Numbered from the stretch's first letter, positions 1 to 7,659 are shown. The stretch: DNA of 15,825 nt from B1SED10-75 sp964636865 (GCA_964636865.1 CAZWVJ010000035.1:1-15825); one strand, 5' to 3'. The notes: generated from the letters alone by a model not told the origin. A program made the numbers and translations.

Positions 1-16
1 TAATCCAGAAAATGGG

Positions 17-53
17 AAAAGGTGTCAAAAGGAACCGTCCCCTTTAACACCTT
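17..53 (-). terminator. Hairpin of the GGGGACGGTT family, likely terminator of the methyltransferase gene
   Basis: On the minus strand AAGGTGT (53-47) pairs with ACACCTT (25-19), and AAAGG/CCTTT adds an inner stem around a loop that includes GGACGGTT. The stem is followed by a short T run (ACACCTTTTCCC). The shape fits an intrinsic terminator. The stop codon TAA (46-44) is within the stem, which is unusual. The same AAAGGAACCGTCCCC core recurs at 1144-1235. Confidence 0.6.
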
Positions 54-943
54 ATGAGGATGCTTCCCACTTTACTTACTATGGTTTGCTTCAAGGTGCC
101 GTTGGTGGCTTTTTCTTGGACGAAATTATCTATTTCTTCTTCTAATCCCGGGTAGGGGTCGATATATGATTGAAGGGAAAGAAGCAGGTTATGCGCTGCT
201 TCCTGAAGGGGGTGTTCTTCCACCCGCTTTTCTTCCCAAACATTGAGTGTTAGTTCGTAGCCTTCTGTGTATAGTAAGTTATGGATATAAAAAATGTGAT
301 CGGGCCACGGCGGCATTTTGGTTCCCGTAAGGCGCATCCATAGTTCATTCAGCATATCATTTTCTCTTTTTCCGGCAAACGCATTCAGGTAGAAATATTT
401 CTTAGAACAGGCAAGGGCTTTTCTCAAGGTTTCCAAATTATTTATTCCCGGGGTCATAGAAGCAAACACCAGGTCAAAACGCTCTTTAAAATTTTCTTTT
501 TCTATGTTTACTTCTTCCCAGGGGAGGGGAAGTATTTGAATATTGTTGTAACCCTCGTCATTCATCTTTTTACGAAGGTATTCAACCATGGATTCCACCG
601 GTTCCAGGGCTACAACCTCTTGGGCAGCTTCTGCCAGGGGAAAAGTAAAAGGTCCCGGCCCCGCGCCTATATCCAATATTTCCGCCCCTTCCAGTGTAAC
701 TCCCTCTTGTTTTAGCCAGTGTAAAGTTTCGTTTACTTTCTTTTTGTGCTTATCGCTCATGATATTTTTTTGAAAACTCTCAGCTTTGCGGTTCCAAAAT
801 TCTATAGTTTCTTCCAGGCTTCTGTTCCGGCAATAGCATCGCTCTCTGGATTGCTGCCACCATGTTTCCCAGGCACACGGGTCTTTAAGAGAATAGCTAA
901 TGTTTTGGCCCGCGCAATCTTCAGAAGAGTGTTTTTCCCGCAT
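44..943 (-). CDS. Class I SAM-dependent methyltransferase, target unknown
   Basis: Cytoplasmic protein of 299 residues with a Rossmann-type methyltransferase core. Motif I is clear at residues 88-99 (EILDIGAGPGPF), and the acidic residue that normally binds the SAM ribose is E114 in VALEP. FDLVFASMTPG at about 156-166 fits motif IV. An N-terminal extension of about 85 residues, with C10, C23, C36 and C38 and several tryptophans, precedes the core and may help recognise the substrate. The ATG has a good ribosome binding site (AAAGGAGAG, plus-strand 953-961). The gene is divergent from everything downstream to 12987 and has no informative neighbour, so the methylated substrate cannot be named. 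Its last codons (ATA AGG TGT TAA) lie inside a palindromic hairpin, so the present C-terminus may have been created by insertion of that element. The methyltransferase fold is certain; any precise role would be a guess. Confidence 0.85.
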   Translation of the reverse strand: MREKHSSEDCAGQNISYSLKDPCAWETWWQQSRERCYCRNRSLEETIEFWNRKAESFQKNIMSDKHKKKVNETLHWLKQEGVTLEGAEILDIGAGPGPFTFPLAEAAQEVVALEPVESMVEYLRKKMNDEGYNNIQILPLPWEEVNIEKENFKERFDLVFASMTPGINNLETLRKALACSKKYFYLNAFAGKRENDMLNELWMRLTGTKMPPWPDHIFYIHNLLYTEGYELTLNVWEEKRVEEHPLQEAAHNLLLSLQSYIDPYPGLEEEIDNFVQEKATNGTLKQTIVSKVGSILIRC

Positions 944-1601
944 AATTTTTATCTCTCCTTTGTAAACTATGGTTATCGGTGGTCTCCCTTACATGCCAAT
1001 AATGAGCAAAACTTTATTAATCACGTAGGAACTCAAAGAGTTTAACCCGGATAATTATTCCCTGCTCCAATCTGTTTTAATAACACGCCTTATAATCTAT
1101 CACTACAGCGAGAGATTATTGAATAAGCGTCCCGTAAGACGCGTGAGGCAAAGGAACCGTCCCCTTGCCTGTGTGAGGCAAAGGAACCGTCCCCTTGCCT
1201 TGTGCCTTTGAGGCAAAGGAACCGTCCCCGTGCCTTGGAATGTTTTTATGTATACGGCACTTTTATGCAGTGTTTCCATTTGCCCCTTGCTAAATCCTGC
1301 AAAAAAGTATTTGTTATTTGAGGGATGTATATTTTTTTATTTTACGGCTTAATTGATATAAGAACTTGGTGTCAATGCCTGCATGGGGAGTAACTACAAA
1401 GATTTTCTAATGTAGGAAGGATTATAAGCTCCGAAAAGCTAAATAAATAATAGAGCCATTGTTAATTGTTAGTGTGTTTATATTCAATGAGGAATTAAAA
1501 CCGGGGAAAAAGAAAATATAAACCCTCTATGAAAAAGGTGACCTGGGAAGAATTTACGGAGAATTTACAAGAAACATTTAAAGAAAGGATAAAGAAAAAT
1601 T
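944..1601. other. Intergenic region of 658 bases between divergent genes
   Basis: It holds the methyltransferase ribosome binding site (953-961), a 7-bp inverted repeat with a 14-base loop (ATAATCT 1092-1098 / AGATTAT 1113-1119), three copies of a palindromic element (1144-1235), an AT-rich stretch (about 1300-1480) and a possible 28-codon ORF ending inside the next gene. A promoter for the FGGY kinase must lie here or in the AT-rich part. The best match I see is TTGTTA with a 16-base spacer to TATTCA just before 1490, which is too weak to call. No longer coding region is convincing on either strand. Confidence 0.6.
1144..1235. repeat. Three clustered palindromic REP-like elements with an AACCGTCCCC core
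   Basis: A 27-base unit occurs at 1144-1170, 1174-1200 (identical) and 1209-1235 (one change, cccc-g-tgcct in place of cccc-t-tgcct). Each starts TGAGGCAAAGG, has AACCGTCC as loop and ends CCTTGCCT, so AGGCAA pairs with TTGCCT and GG with CC to form a hairpin. Spacing is 30 and then 35 bases. The core AAAGGAACCGTCCCC also sits at 28-42, and its reverse complement GGGGACGGTT is at 15790-15799. Such dispersed palindromes are often moved by REP-associated Y1 transposases in other genomes. No such gene lies in this window, so that link is inference. Confidence 0.8.
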
Positions 1602-1615
1602 ATGTCTCAAACTGA
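1529..1615 (+). CDS. Possible 28-codon leader ORF overlapping the kinase start
   Basis: ATG at 1529 opens a frame of 28 codons beginning MKKVTWEEFTENLQE and ending at TGA 1613-1615, 14 bases inside the FGGY kinase gene in another frame. The peptide is highly charged and would form an amphipathic helix, with no hydrophobic segment. The ribosome binding site of the kinase (AGAAAGGAT, 1582-1590) is contained in it, so its translation could be coupled to that of the kinase. Its own upstream region has no good ribosome binding site. It could equally be chance or a leftover gene fragment. Confidence 0.3.
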   Translation: MKKVTWEEFTENLQETFKERIKKNYVSN

Positions 1616-3200
1616 ATCTGGTAACCCTTCAGAAAAATCAAGAGGCGAGGATTATGTCCTCTCCATAGATATAGGCACTCAAAGCGTGCGGGCGATCATT
1701 TTTGACAGCCGGGGAAAAATTAGGGGTATGCGCAAGTTGGAGTATGAAGCTTACTTTTCCCCGCAGCCCGGTTGGGCCGAGAAAGAACCCATGGATTATT
1801 GGCACGGAATGTGCGAAGTCATCAAAGGACTTCGGGAAGAAGAAGGCGGCGAAGAATTCTGGCCTTTTCTGCGCTGTATGGTAGTTACTGCCCTGAGAGA
1901 TACTGCCGTTTGCCTGGACAGTGAAGATAACATAGTGCGCCCTTCTATCTTATGGCTGGATCAGCGGATGGCCGCGCAAAAGCCAAACCTCAAATTTCCC
2001 TTCAACTTTGCCGTAAAGGCAATTGGCATGCAAGAGACGCTAAACATTCTTTATCGCAAGACTAAGTCTAATTGGCTCATGGAAAATGAACCCCAAAACT
2101 GGGAGCGCATAGCCAGGTATCCTCAGGTATCAGGGTTTATCAATTACTTTCTAACCGACAATTATCTTGATTCCAATGCTTCCCAGATAGGCTACATCCC
2201 CTTTGATTACAAGCAAAAGCAGTGGGAAGGGGAATCTGGTTTAAAATATAAATTAATGAAGGTTGACCGTTCAAAACTGCCCGACATTGTAGAGCCCGGC
2301 AATATTTTAGGTCATGTTACCCCATGGGCATCTGCCCAGACGGGAGTGCCGGAAGGACTCCCCGTAATAGCCGGCGGCTCTGATAAAGGATGCGAAACTT
2401 TGGGAGTAGGGTGCCTTGATGAAACCATGGCCAGCATCAGCCTGGGAACAACGGCCACTATCCAGACCACTACCCGCCGTTATTACGAAGCCATCCGGTT
2501 TTTGCCGCCGTATCCCGCGGTAATTGCCGATAGTTATAACCCCGAAATTCAAATTTTCCGGGGCTACTGGTTGATAAGCTGGTTTAAACGGGAGTTTTCC
2601 AAAAAAGAGTGCATTGAAGCCGAGCATATGGATATTACCCCGGAAGAGTTGCTTAACAGCAGAGTGGAAAAGGTGCCTCCCGGATGTGAAGGGCTTGTTT
2701 TGCATCCGCTGTGGTCACCGGGAATACTGGCGCCAAAAGCCAAGGGGTCGGTAATCGGGTTTGGCGATGTGCATACCCATACCCATGTTTATCGGGCTAT
2801 TATTGAAGGAATAGGTTTTAGTCTTTTTGAGGGTTTGCAGAAGATAGAAAAGAAGTCGAAAACAACAGTAAAGACATTGGCCATATCCGGCGGCGGCTCC
2901 CAAAGTGATGTTATCTGCCAGATAACCGCCGATATTTTTAACCGGCCTGTGAAAAGGATCCACACCCACGAAGCCTCGGGCTTGGGGGCGGCCATTATCG
3001 GCATGGTAGGCTCGGGAGTTTACTCCACTTTTGAGGAAGCCTTGCAGCAAATGGTAAAGTACGAAGATATATTTGAACCCGGGCCGGAAAACGTAAAAAT
3101 TTATCAGGACCTGTTTAAGAATGTTTTTGTAAATATTTACCCGCGCCTGAAAGGTATTTATGATGAAATACAGAGGATAACCAACTATCCGCAGATATAA
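1602..3200 (+). CDS. FGGY-family carbohydrate/polyol kinase
   Basis: ATP-dependent kinase of 532 residues in the sugar kinase/hexokinase/actin fold, close to the usual 500-residue family length. Phosphate-1 motif DIGTQSVR is at 23-30, WLDQR at 118-122, the likely catalytic aspartate is D261 in GGSDKG, phosphate-2 SLGTT is at 280-284 and the adenosine motif ISGGGSQSD at 428-436. EASGLGAAIIG at 457-467 is the family C-terminal signature region. Glycerol kinases normally carry GDQQAA where this protein has GGSDKGCE, so it resembles xylulokinase-like members more than GlpK. The next gene encodes a GlpD-type dehydrogenase 91 bases downstream, which suggests a polyol substrate (glycerol, erythritol or similar) with the phosphate ester passed on for oxidation. 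The start follows AGAAAGGAT with an 11-base spacer. The family is certain; the substrate is open. Confidence 0.9.
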   Translation: MSQTESGNPSEKSRGEDYVLSIDIGTQSVRAIIFDSRGKIRGMRKLEYEAYFSPQPGWAEKEPMDYWHGMCEVIKGLREEEGGEEFWPFLRCMVVTALRDTAVCLDSEDNIVRPSILWLDQRMAAQKPNLKFPFNFAVKAIGMQETLNILYRKTKSNWLMENEPQNWERIARYPQVSGFINYFLTDNYLDSNASQIGYIPFDYKQKQWEGESGLKYKLMKVDRSKLPDIVEPGNILGHVTPWASAQTGVPEGLPVIAGGSDKGCETLGVGCLDETMASISLGTTATIQTTTRRYYEAIRFLPPYPAVIADSYNPEIQIFRGYWLISWFKREFSKKECIEAEHMDITPEELLNSRVEKVPPGCEGLVLHPLWSPGILAPKAKGSVIGFGDVHTHTHVYRAIIEGIGFSLFEGLQKIEKKSKTTVKTLAISGGGSQSDVICQITADIFNRPVKRIHTHEASGLGAAIIGMVGSGVYSTFEEALQQMVKYEDIFEPGPENVKIYQDLFKNVFVNIYPRLKGIYDEIQRITNYPQI

Positions 3201-3291
3201 AGATGGAAGAAGCAAGGGTAGAAGTTTTTTTAGATGGAAGTAGCAGCAATAAGTAATAAAAAATATAGACTATTTTAGAGGTGTTAAGTTA

Positions 3292-5001
3292 ATGAGAAAA
3301 TGGAGCGCAAACAATCGCAGCCGGGATATTGAAGTAGCGACGAGCAAAGAATTTGAAGTGATTATCATCGGGGGAGGAATCACCGGAGCAGGCCTTGCCC
3401 GCGAATGTGCCTTGCGGGGCATATCTTTTTGCTTATTGGAAAAAGCCGATTATGCTTTCGGGACCTCATCAAGGTCTTCGAAACTTTTTCATGGCGGCAT
3501 AAGGTACCTAGCTTCGAGGGAGTTTGGCCTGGTGAGGGAATCCGCTACAGAAAGAAATTGGCTGCGGGCTCACCTTCCCAACCTGGTAAGGCCGTTGGGC
3601 TTTTTATACTGTTCATATGATAGGGGCAAAGATCGTCCCAGGATGGTAAAAATGGGGGTTAAACTTTATGACATTCTTTCCGATTGGTTTAGCAAGTTTA
3701 AAAATTATCGGAAATCCAGGGTGTTCAAAGCAGATTTTGTAGAAGAAATTGAACCTGCTATAACCCTTGAAGAGCCCGAGTTGGGAAAACTTCGCTTTGC
3801 CGGATTTTACTATGATACCAACTGTGATGATGCCCGCGTGACCCTGGAAACAATTAAAGAAAGCCTGGACTATGCCAACGGAAACTCGGCGGCTTTGAAC
3901 TATGCAAAAGTGGAAGAATTTATAAGAGACGATGCGGGTAAAGCCCGGGGAGTGGTTGCCAGAGATGAGTTTTCCGGCAACACTATAGAAGTCCGGGGAA
4001 AGGTGGTGGTTTCCGCCTCCGGAGTTTGGACGGATGAAGTTTTGCAAAAAGCAAATATTGACAGTTCCAAAATATATCCCTCCAAAGGCGTGCACATAGT
4101 GGTCCCTAACGAAAGAATAGGCAACCGGAACGCCTTTGGGATTCGTTCCTTTGATGACGGCAGGTTCTTTTTTGTCTTGAAAAGGGGCAAAGTATCTATC
4201 ATCGGCACTACCGATACCGCTTATTACCCCGAGTCCTCCAACCTGGATGAACCCTGGTGCAAAAAAGAAGACTGTGATTACCTGCTGCGCTCGGTAAACC
4301 GGATGTTCCCTCATGCCATGCTCACTTATGATGATATAATCGGCACTTTTGCCGGCATCAGGCCCCTTATCAAACAGGAAGATGCCAAGCATGAGTCGGA
4401 TGTTTCCCGCACCCACAAAATATTTACCACCGCTGACGGCATAGTAGCCATAGGGGGAGGGAAATCCACTACTTACCGGCGGATGGCGGAAGACCTTCTC
4501 TTCTACCTGGTGCAAAATAACCACCTGCCGGCTTTTCAACGTCCGGAATACGGCAAAAAGGATTTTTCCAAGCAGCCGTTTAAAGTGGGCTTGACCCGGA
4601 AAGAATTTGATCAGATTATTGAAGAAAAAGGGTTAAAGGAAATTTCGTGGCCGGATCAATTGGAGTACCTCCACCGGCAGTTTGGCCGCCAGGGAATAGA
4701 GATATTGGAACATATTAAAAAAGCTCCCGAACGGGGCAGACCCTTGCTGGAGGGATATCCGCACTGCGAGGCGGAAATGCGGTTCATTTTGGAGCATGAA
4801 AATGCGCCCAAGCTGATAGACGTCCTTTGCCGACGCACGGAGGCCCAGTGGATGATCTGGCATCACAAACAGCCTGAACTTGCCGCGGAGGTGTCTCATA
4901 TAATGGCTTCTTACTACCAGTGGGATGAAAAACGCCGGGAGGCGGAAGTGGAAGAATACCTGAATTATGTGGCCAACACGGTTCATTTTATCAACAATTA
5001 A
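3292..5001 (+). CDS. glpD: FAD-dependent glycerol-3-phosphate dehydrogenase family (GlpD/EryB type)
   Basis: 569-residue flavoprotein that would oxidise glycerol 3-phosphate to dihydroxyacetone phosphate and pass electrons to membrane quinones or another acceptor. The FAD-binding Rossmann motif VIIIGGGITGAG is at 23-34 with E50 closing the fold. GTSSRSSKLFHGGIRYL at 57-73, IGTTDT at 304-309, AGIRPL at 354-359 and GGGKSTTYRRMAE at 388-400 are the conserved GlpD signatures; the last usually reads GGKLTTYR. The C-terminal helical DAO_C-type domain covers about 430-560. There is no signal peptide and no transmembrane segment, as expected for a peripheral membrane enzyme. ATG follows AGAGGTG at a normal distance. 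Erythritol-phosphate dehydrogenase (EryB) has the same architecture, and the upstream kinase is not a typical GlpK, so the true substrate may not be glycerol 3-phosphate. No glpF or glpB/C gene is nearby. Confidence 0.88.
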   Translation: MRKWSANNRSRDIEVATSKEFEVIIIGGGITGAGLARECALRGISFCLLEKADYAFGTSSRSSKLFHGGIRYLASREFGLVRESATERNWLRAHLPNLVRPLGFLYCSYDRGKDRPRMVKMGVKLYDILSDWFSKFKNYRKSRVFKADFVEEIEPAITLEEPELGKLRFAGFYYDTNCDDARVTLETIKESLDYANGNSAALNYAKVEEFIRDDAGKARGVVARDEFSGNTIEVRGKVVVSASGVWTDEVLQKANIDSSKIYPSKGVHIVVPNERIGNRNAFGIRSFDDGRFFFVLKRGKVSIIGTTDTAYYPESSNLDEPWCKKEDCDYLLRSVNRMFPHAMLTYDDIIGTFAGIRPLIKQEDAKHESDVSRTHKIFTTADGIVAIGGGKSTTYRRMAEDLLFYLVQNNHLPAFQRPEYGKKDFSKQPFKVGLTRKEFDQIIEEKGLKEISWPDQLEYLHRQFGRQGIEILEHIKKAPERGRPLLEGYPHCEAEMRFILEHENAPKLIDVLCRRTEAQWMIWHHKQPELAAEVSHIMASYYQWDEKRREAEVEEYLNYVANTVHFINN

Positions 5002-5028
5002 CCCTTACCCTAAAGGTTCAACGTATAG

Positions 5029-5056
5029 TTGCGAAATTATAACCATAAGATATAAT
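5029..5056 (+). promoter_or_regulatory. Possible sigma-A promoter before the 184-residue protein
   Basis: TTGCGA (5029-5034) is followed by a 16-base spacer and a perfect TATAAT (5051-5056). Transcription would start at about 5063, directly in front of the ribosome binding site AAAGGAAGTGAG, giving an extremely short leader. That geometry is tight, so the site may be fortuitous in AT-rich DNA. Confidence 0.35.
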
Positions 5057-5079
5057 TCAGGACAAAGGAAGTGAGACTA

Positions 5080-5634
5080 ATGACGACCTTCAAAACAGGC
5101 AATAATGAAGAAGCTTTTTTGGTGGCCCGCATTTTTATAACGGAAGAAATGCTTAACCATCTGGTTAAGCCCCTCCTGGATGAGCAGAACCACATTGATA
5201 AAGCAGCTTTTGCCATCAAAGACAACGGCATAAGGTTATACATGAAAGGAAAATACAGGGTCTTTAACTTCAAGGCATTTCACCATATTAAATTAGATAC
5301 CCTGGAAATAAATGTAGAAGACTTGACCATCAGTTTTGCCGTGGAAGAAAAAGTTTTTTCCAACTGGTTTAATAATATTTTGATCGGCCAGGCTTCCCGC
5401 AATCAGAGTTTTTTGGCCAGATTTCTCGGTGAGCGGCAGGGAATCACTGTTACAGGTGAAGTGGTAAAAGTAGACCTAAAAGAATTGTTCCAGATGACCC
5501 CTGAAGATGTTGGCGACAAGCTCGGCACAGATATCATTTCTCACCTGGTTTTTAAACCAAACGATACCGCCGAAAGCAGTTTTTCTATAGACATTGGCGT
5601 CCCTGCCAGCAAACTGGCGATTAAATTAGAATAA
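5080..5634 (+). CDS. Unrecognised 184-residue protein
   Basis: I do not recognise this family. The ATG at 5080 is chosen because AAAGGAAGTGAG (5064-5075) sits four bases before it; a GTG at 5071 would lie inside that ribosome binding site. The protein has no signal peptide, membrane span or cysteine. Residues 14-36 look helical; from 42 to about 90 alternating patterns (AFAIKDNGIRLYMKGKYRVF, then LEINVEDLTISFAVEE) suggest a beta-rich fold. A second beta-type stretch (GITVTGEVVKVDL, 121-133) and a final one (FSIDIGVPASKLAIKL, 168-183) follow. The pattern loosely recalls lipid-binding beta barrels, which would fit the two SCP-2-like proteins further along the run, but this is only an impression. 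It may start the downstream transcription unit. Confidence 0.75.
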   Translation: MTTFKTGNNEEAFLVARIFITEEMLNHLVKPLLDEQNHIDKAAFAIKDNGIRLYMKGKYRVFNFKAFHHIKLDTLEINVEDLTISFAVEEKVFSNWFNNILIGQASRNQSFLARFLGERQGITVTGEVVKVDLKELFQMTPEDVGDKLGTDIISHLVFKPNDTAESSFSIDIGVPASKLAIKLE

Positions 5635-5733
5635 AGGGGTTGGGCTTAACCTGGCTAACTATCTGCTGTATGTAAGGGCAATTTAGCTTCCATGCTTGAT
5701 GCCCAACGTTTATTCCGGCGCATGGTTGCTGTC

Positions 5734-5743
5734 GAAGGGAGAG
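5734..5743 (+). promoter_or_regulatory. Ribosome binding site that sets the HD-protein start
   Basis: GAAGGGAGAG lies 8 bases before GTG 5752. The in-frame ATG at 5692 has only a weak GTAAGGG about 17 bases upstream, so the GTG is preferred. Confidence 0.7.
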
Positions 5744-5751
5744 TTGTTGCC

Positions 5752-6951
5752 GTGTTAAAAAAAGAATTACTGGAATTAATATACGAGGCAGCACACATTC
5801 AGCGTTGGAATGATCACCTGCGCTTTAAAGGTTTTACCGAACTGGATAAACAATCACACAAAATGATCATTGCTTACATGATTGCCCGTTTTGAGGAAAG
5901 CGACCGGGGAGGCCGGGTAGACTGGAAATGCCTCATTGAAGGCGGAATGTTTGAGTTTTTACACCGCATTATTCTCACAGATATTAAACCCCCCGTTTTT
6001 CATAAACTAATGATGGAAAAAGGTGAAAAACTGAATCAATGGGTCCTCGAACAGATCGAGGGCCAGGTGAAAGACATTAAAGGTGATTTCTTAAATAATT
6101 TTGAGAGATACCTCTTCGAACCTGATTTTTGCCCCCTGGAAAAGAAAATATTACGGGCCGCTCATTACCTGGCTACTAACTGGGAGTTTAAGATAATTTA
6201 CAATTTAAATAAAAGTATTTATGGAGTAGAAGAAACCAGAAGCCAAATTGAGAACGAATTGGAAGAGCACTATGAGCTTGCCGGAGTGCAAAAATTGGGC
6301 CTGGGGCAAAAAACATACAAATTTTTGGACCTGGTGGGTCAGCTGCGTTTTCAGCAGAGGTGGGCTCATTCACCGCGGGTTCCCGAAACATCTGTTTTAG
6401 GGCATATGTTAGTGGTGGCAATGCTGGCCTATTTTTGCTCCGTGGAATTGGGCGCTTGTGAAAAAAGAATATGCCATAATTATTACACGGGGTTATTTCA
6501 TGATTTACCGGAGGTTTTAACCAGGGATATTATTTCTCCCATTAAGAGGTCCATCGAAGGATTGGAGGAAATAATTAAAGAAATAGAACAACGTCAGGTA
6601 GAGGAAAGAATATTACCCTTATTGCCTTCCAGCTGGCACCGGGAAATTAAATACTATATTACGGACGAATTTAAGAACAAAGTTTTTAAGGACGGCGAAA
6701 TTTTCTTCGTGGAAGCAGATGATATATCCGCTCATTACAATCAAAATGCTTATGAGCCGGTAGACGGGGAAGTTATCAAGGGATGTGACGATCTGGCTGC
6801 CTATATCGAAATATTTCTTTCCATTTCTCACGGGATTACTTCTCATCACCTGGTGGACGGCCAGGAATCCCTTTACACCAGATATCGGGACAAAGAAATA
6901 GGTGGCATCGATTTCGGTCGCCTGTTTGAGTTTTTCCATGTGGAAACTTAG
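5752..6951 (+). CDS. Tandem HD-domain phosphohydrolase (YfbR-like), N-terminal copy degenerate
   Basis: 399-residue protein from GTG 5752. The second half carries a full HD signature: H207 in QRWAHS (202-207), H218, the HD pair H250-D251 in GLFHDLPEVLTRDI, and D323/D324 in VEADDISAHYN as the likely last metal ligand. HD proteins of the YfbR/5'-deoxynucleotidase type hydrolyse nucleoside monophosphates with a divalent metal. The first half looks like a diverged duplicate: QRWNDH (17-22), H36, GGMFEFLHRIILTDIKPPV (64-82), then RAAHYLATNW (135-144). There HD has become EF and the final aspartate position seems to be H, so this half is probably non-catalytic. The protein is soluble. It is 48 bases upstream of a nucleoside-kinase-like gene, so both may act on the nucleotide pool. 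The substrate is unproven. A longer start at ATG 5692 would add 20 residues. Confidence 0.82.
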   Translation: MLKKELLELIYEAAHIQRWNDHLRFKGFTELDKQSHKMIIAYMIARFEESDRGGRVDWKCLIEGGMFEFLHRIILTDIKPPVFHKLMMEKGEKLNQWVLEQIEGQVKDIKGDFLNNFERYLFEPDFCPLEKKILRAAHYLATNWEFKIIYNLNKSIYGVEETRSQIENELEEHYELAGVQKLGLGQKTYKFLDLVGQLRFQQRWAHSPRVPETSVLGHMLVVAMLAYFCSVELGACEKRICHNYYTGLFHDLPEVLTRDIISPIKRSIEGLEEIIKEIEQRQVEERILPLLPSSWHREIKYYITDEFKNKVFKDGEIFFVEADDISAHYNQNAYEPVDGEVIKGCDDLAAYIEIFLSISHGITSHHLVDGQESLYTRYRDKEIGGIDFGRLFEFFHVET

Positions 6952-6983
6952 CTTTTGGCTAATACTTTCCAGAAAGAAATATT

Positions 6984-6992
6984 TAAGGAGGG
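6984..6992 (+). promoter_or_regulatory. Ribosome binding site that sets a TTG start
   Basis: TAAGGAGGG is followed by a 7-base spacer and TTG 7000. It is the only strong site near this gene and excludes the upstream in-frame TTG at 6955, which has no such site. Confidence 0.75.
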
Positions 6993-6999
6993 ATTATTT

Positions 7000-7659
7000 T
7001 TGATTGGCGACAAATTAGTAATTACCGAATATCACCGCCGGGCTGCTGCTAAAATATACAGTAAATTAAGCGAGATATTACCCCGGGCAAACAACGGTGT
7101 TGCGGTAACGGTAGCGGGGGAATCGGGGTGTGGAAAATCGGAAACTGCAGCTGTGCTGGCTGAGCTTTGCGAAAAGGATGGGTATAAAAGTTTAATCCTA
7201 CAGCAGGACGATTATTTTATTTATCCTCCTCACACCAACCACGCCAAGCGGGAAGAAGACATTAATTGGGTAGGGATGCAGGAGGTAAAGCTAGACCTAA
7301 TGGATGAAAACCTCCGGGATATTAAAGAAGGAAAAAAGAAAGTTATTAACAAGCCGCTGGTAAATTTTGATGAAGATAAAATCACGGAAGAGCAGGTAGA
7401 TATAAGTGATATAAAAATTGTTATTGCCGAAGGCACCTATACCACTACCCTGCAGAACGCTGACTTAAAAGGGTTTATTGATCGTGATTACCGGCAAACC
7501 AAAAAAAGCAGGTTGGCGCGCTCGCGTGATCCGGCCACAGAATTCCTGGAAAAAGTGCTGGCCATTGAGCATGAAATCATTTCTAAACATAAACAATTGG
7601 CGGATGTAGTTATACCACCTCCGCAAGAAGAAGCAGAAGAGGGTTCAACTTCAAACTAA
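7000..7659 (+). CDS. P-loop kinase of the uridine kinase/phosphoribulokinase family
   Basis: 219 residues from TTG 7000. Walker A is GESGCGKS at 40-47. QQDDYF at 68-73 matches the substrate-binding aspartate motif that follows the second strand in uridine kinases. IAEGTY at 142-147 corresponds to the EG motif of the family, and the arginine-rich DRDYRQTKKSRLARSRD at 161-177 is the LID region that closes over ATP. The C-terminal EHEIISKHKQLADVVIPP (190-207) is typical; an acidic tail follows. The enzyme probably phosphorylates a nucleoside, a sugar or a sugar phosphate in the cytoplasm. The gene lies 26 bases before a GT4 glycosyltransferase and 48 bases after an HD phosphohydrolase, so a role in supplying or recycling nucleotide or sugar substrate for that enzyme is plausible but inferred. 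Length is near that of uridine kinase (about 210). Confidence 0.82.
   Translation: MIGDKLVITEYHRRAAAKIYSKLSEILPRANNGVAVTVAGESGCGKSETAAVLAELCEKDGYKSLILQQDDYFIYPPHTNHAKREEDINWVGMQEVKLDLMDENLRDIKEGKKKVINKPLVNFDEDKITEEQVDISDIKIVIAEGTYTTTLQNADLKGFIDRDYRQTKKSRLARSRDPATEFLEKVLAIEHEIISKHKQLADVVIPPPQEEAEEGSTSN

Noticed and set aside
746..1045. Plus-strand 99-codon open frame overlapping the methyltransferase start
   Set aside because: Most of it is antisense to the methyltransferase gene and its composition is not protein-like.
1144..1235. CRISPR array
   Set aside because: Only three palindromic units with spacers of 3 and 8 bases; no cas genes.
3201..3240. Repeated AGATGGAAG at 3201 and 3232
   Set aside because: A short decayed direct repeat with a 31-base period in a 91-base gap; no structure or function can be argued.
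3613..4539. Minus-strand 308-codon open frame inside the GlpD-like gene
   Set aside because: It is the antisense shadow of a gene whose motifs are all in the plus frame.
5635..5660. GGTT/AACC hairpin as a terminator after the 184-residue gene
   Set aside because: The stem is only four base pairs and no T run follows.
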